Part shown: piece after piece, positions 12,711 through 24,900 of the stretch | Position numbering within the stretch: position 1 is the stretch's first letter | Layout of the letters: each line of letters starts with the position of its first letter | DNA from: Bagarius yarrelli | Lineage: Eukaryota; Chordata; Actinopteri; Siluriformes; Sisoridae | Assembly (NCBI GenBank): GCA_005784505.1 | Contig: VCAZ01000006.1 | Coordinates: forward strand, 10,486,724-10,550,723 | Direction of reading: 5' to 3' | DNA: 64,000 bases | The notes under the pieces: generated by a model | The model's input: the letters and a program-made list of their open reading frames with translations, nothing else | Told to the model about the DNA's origin: nothing | Database searches by the model: none | Position numbers and translations under genes: made by a program

Positions 12711-12912
12711 GCCAACTCGGCGTCTGGGCAAAGTTACAGCTTCGCTTTCAGTTGCAAGTCGATGTCAACGGGAGAATTCGATCAGAATTTAAACAAGACA
12801 CAAAGAAAAACTAAAGAAAATAAGTTCTTCTAATGGAAACACGAAAACGGGTCCTTAACACAGCGTGGAAAAGAAGTTTGACAAAGTAAGCCAAAAGTTC
12901 CACCAGACTTAC

Positions 12913-13080
12913 CACTCCCTAAACCCAGCAGCCGGTAAATGTTGAACTTCATCAGCACGACCATCCAGCATTATTCATTTAATTAAAACATATATACATG
13001 AGCTCGACTGTAGCCGCGAAATTAACAAAAAGAGATAAAATGTCACAGAAAAGTCTTTAGCTGGTAACCCTCAGTGCTTT
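12913..13080 (-). other. ttc31: Candidate first exon of the ttc31-like gene
   Basis: A minus-strand donor (GAGTG|GTAAGT) closes a possible first exon at 12913. The right border is only estimated from the promoter position. Several ATGs occur: two very short upstream ORFs, one at 12971 (MLDGRADEVQHLPAAGFREW) and one at 12952. The frame from 12971 joins in phase with the exon at 4420, but that frame does not carry on cleanly into the exon at 3735. The assignment to ttc31 rests on strand, splice sites and the absence of another gene. The implied intron is about 8.5 kb and contains a Tc1-like element. Confidence 0.4.
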
Positions 13081-13104
13081 GCTTCCTCAGCATCGGCACA
13101 CTTT

Positions 13105-13165
13105 AGCCTGCGCGGAGGCTCCGCCCATTGCGTCTTAAAGGGATCGCTCGTGCGTAGCCGGCTGT
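13105..13165 (-). promoter_or_regulatory. CpG-rich promoter segment with GC box, probably of ttc31
   Basis: A short G+C-rich island in AT-rich surroundings contains, on the minus strand, an overlapping CAAT/GC-box sequence (CAATGGGCGGAGCC, 13117-13130). It lies just upstream of the candidate first exon ending at 12913. No TATA box is evident. The promoter role is inferred from motif and position. Confidence 0.5.
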
Positions 13166-13169
13166 GCCC

Positions 13170-14020
13170 GTGTGCTTATGCTTAAAGGAAAGGATCGGCC
13201 AAAATCACAAAGTAACAAAAAAGCTAATATTTTCTTTTACCTTTGAGGGTTTTGATTAATAGAACTAAAACTATACATAATGTAAATTAACAATGGTTTA
13301 TAAAAGAAAATAAACTAAATGCAGCCATCGAAAAAGTGCCACCCCCAAGATTTGCTGTGGCCTTCCTTGACAACCCATATTAAATTGCAATACCTTTAAC
13401 ACACTAGCTAAACACTTCTTTAATCTGAACTTCCTGTCAAATGTTGTAATGTTCCTATATGTCGTCTGGACAGTTTGATGGCAACTTGTGCTTATTTTTG
13501 ACAAGACATTCAATGTGATGTCAGTATGAGTGATGCTGCTTATAATAAATTCCTGTAGAAATTACCTTTTTCTTATAAAATGCAAATTTCTCTATTAACA
13601 ATAATACAGTGCTCTTTAAAAACGTTTTTACTACAAAAATGATTTTCCTTTAAGTAATAAATTTTGAAGAGCAGCAAACAGAATTTATGAATTTGTAAAA
13701 CAAATGTAGAAAAAAGACATCATGAAAAGTTCAAAACGCATAATTAATATCTACTTATCCTTGCTATAAATTTAATTGCTGTATGACATTCATGTCTGTC
13801 ATTTCAGTGTTTTGGTCAAAATCTGTGAATTTGTGAATTTTCTGTTCAGGGACAGACACCTTGTGCAATACACTGCATGTGATATGCGTGCCCTGGGATT
13901 GTGCAATTCCTCACAGTATAGATCATGCTCATGTAAGTGTAAGGTGGCACACGTTCTTTTTACCAAATATAATGTTCTTTATAATGTCCGCCATATTTTG
14001 TGGTATATTTTGGTGGATGT
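13170..14020. other. Spacer between ttc31 and pyroxd2, nothing recognised
   Basis: AT-rich intergenic DNA upstream of the ttc31 promoter. The open frame at 13776-14072 has no family features and partly overlaps the foldback arm that follows. Confidence 0.45.
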
Positions 14021-14023
14021 GAT

Positions 14024-14637
14024 TTTTGTTTATCCTGAATCAAAATTTCAACAACCAATCATAACCATTTGATGTCATCAGTGTGTGCCAACCAAACCCG
14101 CCTCAATCTATTTTGAATCCTTCCTTTTTGGCCACAAACTGAAAAACATTAACTGATTAAATTCTAAGAAATATCTTTTAGGGTGAGACTGGAAATTTAT
14201 TGAATCTGGAACAGTTTACTAAAAATGGTGATTCCTGGATTAACATTGGATCACAACATAAAATAGGACAAATTATATTAAAATTATTTATGATAGTCCA
14301 GAAACAACAACATTAGTGAATTAAGACTGACTGTTATAATAATCCAAAATAAACATTAAAAAAATGACAGTGAATCACAAACAATCGCTAATGCACAATT
14401 GATCCCAAAATGCTCTAAAACTGTGAACCTGTAGAACCACAATAGAGCAACATTCTTACTATCAAACAGGGTTTATGTTTGTGTATTTAATTAAATTACA
14501 GCCTTTTGAAATATAATATTTCACATTTTTATAACCATAAATTTAAGGGAAAAAAGGGTTTGGTTGACATACACACTGATGACATCAGATTGTTATGATT
14601 GGTTTTGAAATGTTGTTGATCCAGGATTTACAAATAA
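14024..14637. repeat. Foldback structure with ~80-bp inverted arms
   Basis: The left arm (about 14024-14099) is an imperfect reverse complement of the right arm (about 14556-14637). Matching blocks include GGGTTTGGTTG, CACACTGATGACATCA, GTTATGATTGGTT and TGAAAT. By eye, identity is roughly 80 percent. The 455-bp spacer has no coding content. It could be a MITE, or two copies of one repeat inserted head to head. Confidence 0.7.
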
Positions 14638-14639
14638 TG

Positions 14640-15390
14640 TTGATCCGGGATCACATTCTACTTGGCAAAAATCAATCTCTGCCTCGTATGTTATGTGTAT
14701 ATATATGCATGCATATATAGTTGAATTGTTGAATGAGTATGAAAGGAAAATTGCAATGGCAAATTAAAAACTCATGGTGCATAAGTAGTTTGCTGTAAAA
14801 ATCTTCCTTAAAAATTCAGCTTCCTTGCAGTAACCTAGCCAGTAATAAGAGTGCAAGGACCCAATTAAAAAATTTAAGTATAGCTTAAAAAATGTTAGCT
14901 ATTTAGGACAAACCTCATCGCACAAGTATTTTGTACAGCAAGTTCTTCCAGGCCAACTGTATTCAATTTTATGTGCACAAATGTTGCAGGCAAATGCCTA
15001 CAGGCAATACTGTTTTATCTGACATAATGCTGAAATGTTTACACGCCAATGTCATTCACAGACTTACTAATAACTCAATTTCATAATAAATTCAGCATAC
15101 TTTTTATCTGTACTATACTAATGACAACAGATGTCTGAACACAGCATGTTACATTATATTTTATATTCTTATTATTATCAGTAGCAGTGGTAGTAGTATC
15201 TAGCTCATCAAAATAAAATTTAGGTGAAACAAACATACTGTAGGAACAGCTTGGCAATTTTAAATTAATCAAATTTATTGTCAGAGTTTTCTTTTTAATT
15301 TTTATAACAATTTCTTGGAATAGTGTAGACAGTATAGCCCACTTGAAATAGATGTCAAGGACATCATGCGCATTTAAAACAAGAAAACAC
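14640..15390. other. Spacer sequence, nothing recognised
   Basis: AT-rich intergenic DNA with a short alternating TA/TG run near 14698-14720. The minus-strand open frame at 15081-15395 is AT-driven and has no family character. Confidence 0.45.
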
Positions 15391-15396
15391 TGCATT

Positions 15397-15402
15397 TTTA
15401 TT
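15397..15402 (-). terminator. Possible pyroxd2 polyadenylation signal
   Basis: A minus-strand AATAAA lies about 570 bp downstream of the pyroxd2 stop codon. The assignment is by position only. Confidence 0.4.
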
Positions 15403-15480
15403 CACAACCAAACATTTTTCCAGATTGTAATGTGTGTGTTTGAACATTCTTGTGTTCTATTATATAACAAGGGGAGGTTT

Positions 15481-15507
15481 TCTGATTTGATTTGAAGTCA
15501 AATCAGA
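15481..15507. repeat. Perfect 10-bp hairpin
   Basis: TCTGATTTGA at 15481-15490 is exactly complementary to TCAAATCAGA at 15498-15507, with a 7-nt loop. It lies in the presumed 3' UTR or downstream flank of pyroxd2. Confidence 0.7.
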
Positions 15508-15972
15508 AATCAGGAGTGTTGTAAATGATACAAGATCAGAGCTTAGTAGTTAGGACACCTCAGACGTCCAGGGATTAGATTTAGTTCCTGCCTCTCCCTT
15601 GTGTGCAAGGAGTTTGCATGTGTTCATGTGTTTTTTGGGAGTGGGGGGGGGGAAGAGGCGTTTCTTCTGGGTAATCTGAAAAAAGACCGTTAAATTCCTT
15701 GTAGTGTGTGTTCACTTTGTGCAGTTACAGTTATAAAGTGTGTCTACTACATGGGATAGACTTTTTGTTCCCCGTGTTGATGTAAGCAATACAGGAAATA
15801 GTTCAATCAGTAAGCTGAGCTTTCACAGTAAACTTCAGCAACAACAGAATAAGTGCTTTGATAAGATGTTGGCCTTAATACTGAATTGAAATGCCTTCTT
15901 TTGATTGATACAGTGTTATCAGTTACTTTGGGCTCTCCTACAATTCTTTGGCATTCCAAGTGTGTCATTTTA

Positions 15973-18900
15973 TCAGTGTTTAAAATCAGCCAGGACAGTC
16001 AAGGCAGCGTTCCAGCCAGCAGCACCCATAACACCCCCACCTGCACAAAAAAACCATAAGCAATGAATAAAATAGCAAAAATCATTTGTCAGCGAGATTA
16101 ATTTATTTAGATATTCTTTGTGCACTTATATTTCTAATGTTAAAAATGAGCCGATGGAGTTATTTATAAAGAATGCAGATTAAGTTTAAAAGTAATTTTA
16201 GCTACTGAGTAACAGACCTGGATGGCTGCCGCTTCCACACAGATAAAGGCCTTTGATTGGTGTACGGTAATGTGCAATTGAGGGCAAAGGTCTTGCTAAG
16301 TAAAGCTGATCCAGTGACATTGCCCCATGGAAAATGTTCTGTGGTAAAATAATCATAAGGCAAAGCAAACATCTTTCTTTAACACAGAGTTTTAAAGCAT
16401 GGACATCTCATAAAATGTATCGTCTTAAAATCGCTGGTGGGGTTTTAGTGGTAGTAAAATGAAAATACCCCTCCTGTAAGACCGAATTCCCTCTCCAGAT
16501 CAAGAGGAGTCAAAATATCCTTGCCAACTATTGACTGCTTAAATCCAGGTGCATAACGTTCAACCCAATTAAACACTGTAAAGACAAAAAAACAAACAAA
16601 CATATATTTAAACAGAACTAATTGCACAAATAGGAAAATTAAAGAGAAGCATCTTTTGTACTAGGTAGTGAAACAAAAAGTCAATCATGCATTGTTAAAT
16701 ATTTAAAAACTAAATTCTAACCTGTATTTGCATATTTTTCCCTGTCTGCATCTGTCCATGCTCGTCCCTCTTCCAGCCAGTAAGGCGTAAATTGGGTAAA
16801 AAAAGACACTACGTGGCAGCCAGGTGGGGCGAGAGTGGGATCAAGCACAGATGGTATCGTCATCTCTATCATAGGTCTGAAATAACAGGAATACTGTATC
16901 AATATCATTTATCAATTACATCAAATATATATCTAACATGTTATGATCTGAAAGATTTAGTTTACTTTTTTTCCAAACTAAGTGCCAAAGAAAGTCATCA
17001 AGTCTGTTCAGTGTCAGATAACATTTAGGCATTACACTTTACAAATAGAATGTAATTTATATCACAATTATTACATTTCTAATTTTGGCTATATCACAAA
17101 CAGCATTGCTACTGGCTATATTTTGGCTATATAACAAACAGCACTGCCACTTATTTACTGGCAGTTTAATTCTATTACTTAATTACTTAATTACAAACTA
17201 AAAGTTACTATATTGAAGATGTTTCTACATTTCAGTGATGCTTTAAGGCAATTTTACTTCTGGAGTTAAGTATGTGACTAAACCGGGGCTGTCGTCAAGT
17301 GAATGTTTTATAATATTAAGTGTATTAAAATGAAAAACTACAGTTAAAGTGTGTATTTTTTGATTGTGGTGATATTGATTAGTTTGTGATTTCACATTCA
17401 TTTTATGTGCAATTAGCTGACAGTCTGTATCAGTTGTATGAGCGTGTGCTTGCACTGAATTAGTTTTTTTGCCCTGTTTTTGCAAGTTATTCTTGCGGAT
17501 TGTGTGTCTCTTTGTTGAAAGCCACATAGCCATGTTAGTTATGATCTAGCTTGAATGCTAAAAAAAACTGAATCTGCCATAAAAGCTAATAAAAATACAC
17601 ACTTTGTGCTTTTAATAATACTACTTTATAAAGCTGCAATAGCTATGGATTATCTCACTGTTAATCACAGTACTCAAAATCTCCTTGTGTGTATAATTTA
17701 TTACAGTAAATTAAGCTAAATGCATTATCTCTGCTTACTGCACAGTGAGCAACACTTCAGTTGGGGTTATCAGTCAACTCAGATTTGCATGTATGACAAA
17801 GTTTGCATGTTCCTTTGTTTAGATTATCAGTCACTGTGGTGCTCTTTTAGTCTTTTGTTGCCCTTTTTTCAAAAAAAATAAATAAATAAGCCATGGCGAT
17901 TTTTAAATAAAAACTGTGTCTTATATTTGTAATTTAAAGATACTTTTGCCATCAGAAAGCACTTTAGGTTTTTCTCTTTAAAGCAGTGATAAAACGCTGA
18001 ATAAATGTGATGCAAATTAACGATTGTATGTAATATATATATATATATATATAAAATTCTAAAATATCTGCGATTCTAAATAAACTGTCATGTCATTCTT
18101 TTAATAAATCTGTGGTTACAGCGGTTGAGGGTGCAGCAGCTATTACATGCAAATGCCTATCTTAGGTGTGTGTGCATTATGCAAAATCAGCAAATGGGCA
18201 ACAAATATTTTATTTGTTGATTGAGATTTTTTGTCATCTGCAGGGGTTTTTTTTAATCAAAGTCACTTTTATCAGTCCAATATTATATTTGTTTGTCACT
18301 GATATTTCAAACTGACTGGTGTTCAGGTTTCCAACCTTGAGGATGGGCGTCCTTGTTGACCCTCCTTATATGCTGCATCTAATATCTCCACACTCTCACA
18401 GTTCAGGTGAATGGAGCACTGGTGATGTGGCCCTGGCTTTCCATCAGCTGTATTTGGGGCGGCCAGGAAATTTGGCAGTTTGTCCACAGCCACTGGAAAT
18501 TTACAAAAATGACAAACATGGATTACTTAATAGTTTGCTTCAAAATAATCTTAAATTTGCACATGCCAGGGAATACTTGCACTTTGGATGCACTAAAACT
18601 GGGCCAGGATAAACGTACCATTAATCTTGGTCACAGGAGATGTATAATCAATCTGATCAATAGCAGTAATAAATTTTGGAGGGAGTGCATCCTATAAAAT
18701 AGAAAATTGCATGAAATCACTTTTGTTAGTCATATTAGCTTAGTTTTACTTCTTGTGGAACCAGAATTTCTTTTCATTTTAAGAAATATAACCTGTGGAG
18801 TTAGATGTTTGAAGGTTACATAGGGAGTAGCATTGGACAATACAACTTTACTGTGAACTACAGTCCCATCTTTCAGCATAACGCCATTGGCCATATGACC

Positions 18901-21900
18901 CGGTCCAATTAGAACTTGACTTACTTCCTAGAAAATAAAAAAATATTGAATACTCCAACATTAGCTATTAAAATTGGGCACAGACACTCACTTCTTATTC
19001 TCACCTTTCCTGTAAAAATATCAGCTCCAAAAGAGCGTGCAGCATTAGCAATGGACTTGGATAAACCACCCATACCGCCTTCCACATAACCCCAGGCCCC
19101 CATCTCTTTTTCCAACTCACCCATTATGTGGTGCAGGAGGACATACCTGTATTACACTGTGCATCATACAAACAGCAAACAAACATTGATGCATAACAAA
19201 AGGCTTTAAACAGCATACTCCTACCCACTCCCCGGGTTGTTAGGACTCGTATTGGCTCCTATCACAGAGTCAGTGGCTAACGTTGCTCGCAGTGGCTCAG
19301 ACTCAAACCATTGATTTAAAACCTGTGGAAAAAAAACAAAGAATATAATCCTTTTGCCTGTTTAATTAAAATGTAAATGTGATCATACCAAATCCTGAAA
19401 ACAGCCTTGATATAATGCAAATATTAGAATTCACAGAACATATTAATTGTAGTCCAAGTGCTCCCCCCCTTGAACAATTCTACTTATATTGTACAGTTAT
19501 GTAAATTATGGTAAAAATTTAATAAAAAGGGTATTCAATGTATATTTAGTAATACAAACCAACCCTATAATTACAGTAACAATTTGTCTATCAAGCTCTA
19601 TCAAGGCTCTGTGTGTATGTTTGTTAGACAGAGAAATAGAGAAAGGCAGAGCCTGAGTGAGAGTGTGAGTAGATTGTAAGATACATTATATTCCGCCATT
19701 TTCGTGTTTATTTTTTTTTTCAAATAATAGCTCAATATGATTTTATTTTACTTAAAACGTGAAATTAAATTATGCACTACAATGTATTCTTCTTGTTTAA
19801 GATGGTTGATCATACAGTTATAATAAAATGCCTAGTATTCATCACTAGGTACTATTAAAAGACAAGAGATATTATATGATATAGAGACAACTGACCATGA
19901 AACACTTTAAAACAATTTAACCATACAGCCATACAGTTTACACCCAAATTTTACCTTTAATTTATAGTTTATATCCCGTTTTACAATTGTGCATTACCGT
20001 ACATAAAAAGTGCCATTCAAAGTAAAATATAAGGGCTAGAAACTAATAAAGTATTGCAATAAACATGTCTGTCACGTACTGTGGTGGAAGGGAGCAGGAG
20101 GACAAACAAGAGTGGAAGCAACAGCACATTTTATTTTTCAAAATCAAGAAGAACAAACTACTGGGAACAAAGGAGATAATCTAGAAATGAAAAAGAAAAC
20201 TATTAAAAGGAATTGCAATAGCAATTAGAACATTAGCATAGAGTTTAGCATTAGCTATTAGCAATCAGCCTTAAGTGCAGAAACCAAAGGAAACTTGAAA
20301 TCCTCTGGCAGAAACAGTTGCGATTGTAGACCAAAGCAGCCATGCCAGACAAGTTCAGAATAAAACACAAGGGAATTTATACACACATTGATCAGGGGTA
20401 AACAATGCACAACTTGAAACAATAGAAAAAAACAAGCAACCAGTGACAGGACAGGGGCGGACAAAAACAGCACATGGCTAGGAAAACAAACAAAGAAACC
20501 CACGGTTTTGTCGCCATCTGGTGGTCATGGCGGGGGGGGACTGCACCCTGAGACCCTTACAATGTCCCCAAATCAAAATATTACTATATATGCTGTATAA
20601 CGGCCTGTAAGACTGAATCAACAAATAATAATATTGGAATTTTAAAACAAAAAAAATAATAAATTATATTAAAAAAATTATTTACCCATATTTTGTGTAA
20701 AACCCAACAATGATTTCTAGCAGAAACAAAAATCTGCCATTACAAATCATGTAGTAAGATTAATAAATATGTCAGTGTTATTAACATGTGGTGTAACCAA
20801 TAAATCAATATGTTTTTATGTTTTTAAATTTTTTTTTGTATTTTTGCTTTATATATTTATTACTGTATATTGTATATAATCATTTTATATAAGAACTGTC
20901 TGACCTTGATTGCTGGAGCTGTAATTAGTTCATAGAATTCTGGTATGTTTTTTCCCAGTTTCAGCCCTGAGAACACATTAAAGAAAATGAATAATCCATA
21001 TTGGTCTACATATCTGTATAAATTATAAAAATTGATATTTCTTTCTGTGTGACACGTATGCTATTTAAATGTCTGAGAGAATTTACTGATTAACTCAGAT
21101 GTTGTACCTGATTTTACTAAGGGTTTTAAACTCCTCAGGGCTGCAATTCTATTCCTCAAGGGCCCTTTAGTAATTCCTGGGACGTCTACAGGTGGTGCAT
21201 CCAAGAGTGGGTGAATTGCACATGCCAGCTTTTCCAGATGTGCAACATACTCAGGGTAAGCCTTTTGAGAATAGAAAGACAATATAAATACATTTTACAT
21301 ACAGCATTAACATGTGCAAATAGTAGTATCTGTATGAATATTAATACTGGATCAAATAAAATATTGGTTAATCATTTAATTTAAACCTTTGCATCTTTTT
21401 CTGAGAATTTTCCAATCTCCTTAGAATTCTCTGCCAAATTACTGCTTAGTAAAAGAGATCGAGGGGGCTGCCCCCTGACCCCTTCCTCCAGCATGGGGGT
21501 AAATGCATGGGGATCCCTCATGTACACCTTCAGCCCATGTTTCTACACAGATAAATTGGTTAAAAAGCATCAGTCAACATTTTTAACCCCCTTTTTTTTA
21601 CATTATTAATTAAATGGCCACTCAATAGCCATGCAAACACATAAAAATGCATATATTTTATGAATGTAAAGTCACATGTTTTATCTTCCATTCAGACAGA
21701 CAGGGATTTGATTTACATACAAAACTTATTTAATGACTTTCAATAATGCAAAAAAATATACTTTTGGTGTACTTTAATTTCTAAACAGTTTGATGACATG
21801 TTAGTTTTGAAAATATACACAAATGAAAAGCAAGAATCAACCATTTATCACATTTCTATCAGACTTTTTTAGGCCAACACACACACCTAAAGTTAATTAT

Positions 21901-24900
21901 TGACCACATACTACACCTTAAGCTCCAGGTCCTGATAAATGTGCGGTCGCAGTAAACTAAGGAGATAGGAGGCCCGGGAAAAATGGAAGCCTAGGAGGTG
22001 TTGAAAAAATATAAGTATATGTTAATGTAGAAAAAACCTTTCAGATCTCAATTTTGAAAGAATTTACTATATATGAGGGGCTATCAAAACCTTTCGAGAC
22101 AACAGACTGGCAGCAGAAAGCTGCATGCAAAGCTTTTGCTAGTATCTTTTGAGCTGTCTCACACCTTTTTGATATTTCCTTATATTTGTTTTGAGGTACT
22201 GCAAATGCTACTCTTTACATATGTATTTCTATTTGAAAAAAAATTTCTATTTGATGTATTTTCATTATAAAGACAAGAAAAAAGATACATGTTCCTCAAT
22301 TTGTGCTTCTGATTATCTATAAGTCATAAAGAAATATCTGCTTTTTTTTTTTTTGACCTAGTAAACGAATTTATTATCTGTGCTGGTATGCTGGATTCTT
22401 ATGGTGGAAGTCTGTATACTGTCTATCACCATAAAGATGTCGATATATAATGATCGAGCCTTCTGTTGTTCCTGTTATTGTTAAATGTGTGATGTCGTAG
22501 AAGGCCTGGAGCTTATGAACCTTCTGAATTACTTTTGGATTCATGAGTGTAAACAATACAAAAAGCTGATGGTTATTCTAATGGCTATACACCCAATATA
22601 CCACCTGGTTAATGTCATAACTGATTTCCTGAGAAGAGGAGAGCTATATAAATACGGATTTCTTTTAACTTCAGTAATTAAAGTCCTTGGGCGAAGTCAC
22701 TGTGCATCTTGGTAAAAGAAAAGGACACACCACAGATGGCCAGTGCCTCGCAGGGCATTGTATACACACACACACACCCACCTACGGACAATTTTAGAGT
22801 AGATAATCTTACGAGGTATACAATAATAGAGCACCTTTAATAACATTCACTTATGTTAGATAGGCCTAAGATCGAGATAAAAGCAGTGATCCTAAAAACT
22901 ACAGCTTTAAACTGCAATAAGGATTAGCTAATAAGTGCCGCTTATAAATCTTATTTAAACTCAACATGAAAATTATATGATGTTCCGTAATCAGACCTGA
23001 GTTCAAGTAAACATGTTGGGAACGGCAGCCATTATAATTAAGTAATAGTGCGCTCAGTTTAGAGATAGGTATAGAAACCCTTATATTTAAACTCGCCAAG
23101 TGCTCCGGGTAAGCCCAGACAACATCTACTTTTTAACTCTAGTTTTGGCAAACCTGTTATAGGTGGAATGCTGTTATTGCCTGCCAATATAATGCTTATT
23201 ATAGTTTTAAAGTCTTTTGTTTAGTTACACCTACCTTATTATACTAACCTGACCTCTCTCATTAACAAGACATTTTATGCATCCTGTAACACTACTGCTT
23301 TTCATTTTTTACAACACAAGACCATTTTGTGAGAAAACAATCAGTTCCCTAAATCCCAATACCAGCCAATCTGTCACTAACATCACACTTTTTCGTCACA
23401 CTGAGGGTTCATGTGTGCATTAAACAAATATTGCAAAGACAGTCTAAACTTTTTTTTTCGTCCTGTTCATCAGCATTTTCTATATTGCCTCTTTTATAAT
23501 GATTAAAAAATTGTACAATTGATTTGTCATTAAGGCATGGCAAAGTTTTGCAAAATACAGATCTTTTGATCATTTATTTGAAATAAACTACAGCATATAA
23601 AGTGTTTACATTGAGCAAAGTAATCCAAAAATCTTCCAAAAATTAAACATAACAAGTCACGTTTGACACATCTGCATCTTATGCAGTTATAAAACTGGAG
23701 CATTAATGTTAAGCCCTGACTTCTAACAGCACCTTTGGTTGTTTAGTAATTTTTAAATATTTGCTGACTTTATACTTATACACATTTACAGTACTGAGAG
23801 TAAAAGATTAAAAGTTCAGTTCTTTCTGAGCAGCAGTCCAGCACCATAATTACATAATTATGTACAACAGACAAACTTCTGGGGTTTGTGATATTGTATT
23901 GCAGCCATCTTGAACCCAGAATGAAATTTTTAGGACACAGTTTCATATCGTTGCAAAAGGCACAAGTCTTTTAAAGTGTTATGACCTGGAACTGTCTTAG
24001 TTTGGATTATTTCTCATGTCTCTAAATAAATTGGTCATGATATTATGATGGGAATTGAATCAATACAGTTTGCAAACAAATCGATTATTATGTCTGTTGC
24101 AATCAGATGTATTTTCAGATTTAATCAGTAGCTCCATGTTAAAATGGAGTTCAAATAGTTTGTTCGAAAAAATAAACAAATCAAGAAGCTCTTAAAACAA
24201 ATGTGCAACAATGTTATTTTAAAAAATGCTACAGCAAAACTACATCTCTCTCCTGAGGCCTTTTACTAAAAAGGCATCAGACAGAAAGAAAATAATACTT
24301 CTTTATGTTGTTGTAAGCTTATTTTACTGTTTAACACTGTACATGTACTGATGGTATGTATTACAGTTACCTGATATTAGAAAAAAAAAATAATTTGTGA
24401 CATTTTGTTTTTCAGCGATTCACACTGCAATGAAAATTAAATAACCAAATGACTCGAATAGCTCTGTTTGGAAAGAATTTTGTAATTTTGAATGATTGTT
24501 GTAATTTTGTAAGTGCACACAAATTCTAAGCATAGATAAATACAATAGAATACAAATGAAATCAGGAAAGTCAGGAAACACTTTTGTGTTACATAATCTT
24601 CAGTGTATAAATTAAGTACAATTAATATTTGTTAAAGCTACAAAAGTTTTTCTTACTTCTGAAAACTTTAAATTAGTTTGAATTGTTTCCACAGTAAACC
24701 CTCAAAGCAATGTGCAAACGCTTAACTGTCACACTATTATTATACACTGCAACAAGTCAAATGTTCTCTGAAGTGTGGTCCAGTCAACTATATACATACT
24801 GTAATGTGACTATTGCAGATGCACACACTGCCATGTCGATGTTGAAACAACATTTGTACAGCCCTAGAATGTATTGTTTAACATAACATTTTGATAAATT

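Noticed and set aside
12516..12833. Plus-strand open frame of 105 codons rich in Thr, Gln and His (with Cys/Leu-rich frames opposite)
   Set aside because: It is created by the AACAC/CAGCA low-complexity tract; no family features or splice context.
22374..22556. Minus-strand open frame of 60 codons inside pyroxd2 intron 3
   Set aside because: No recognised family, and the flanking pyroxd2 exons already join in phase without it.
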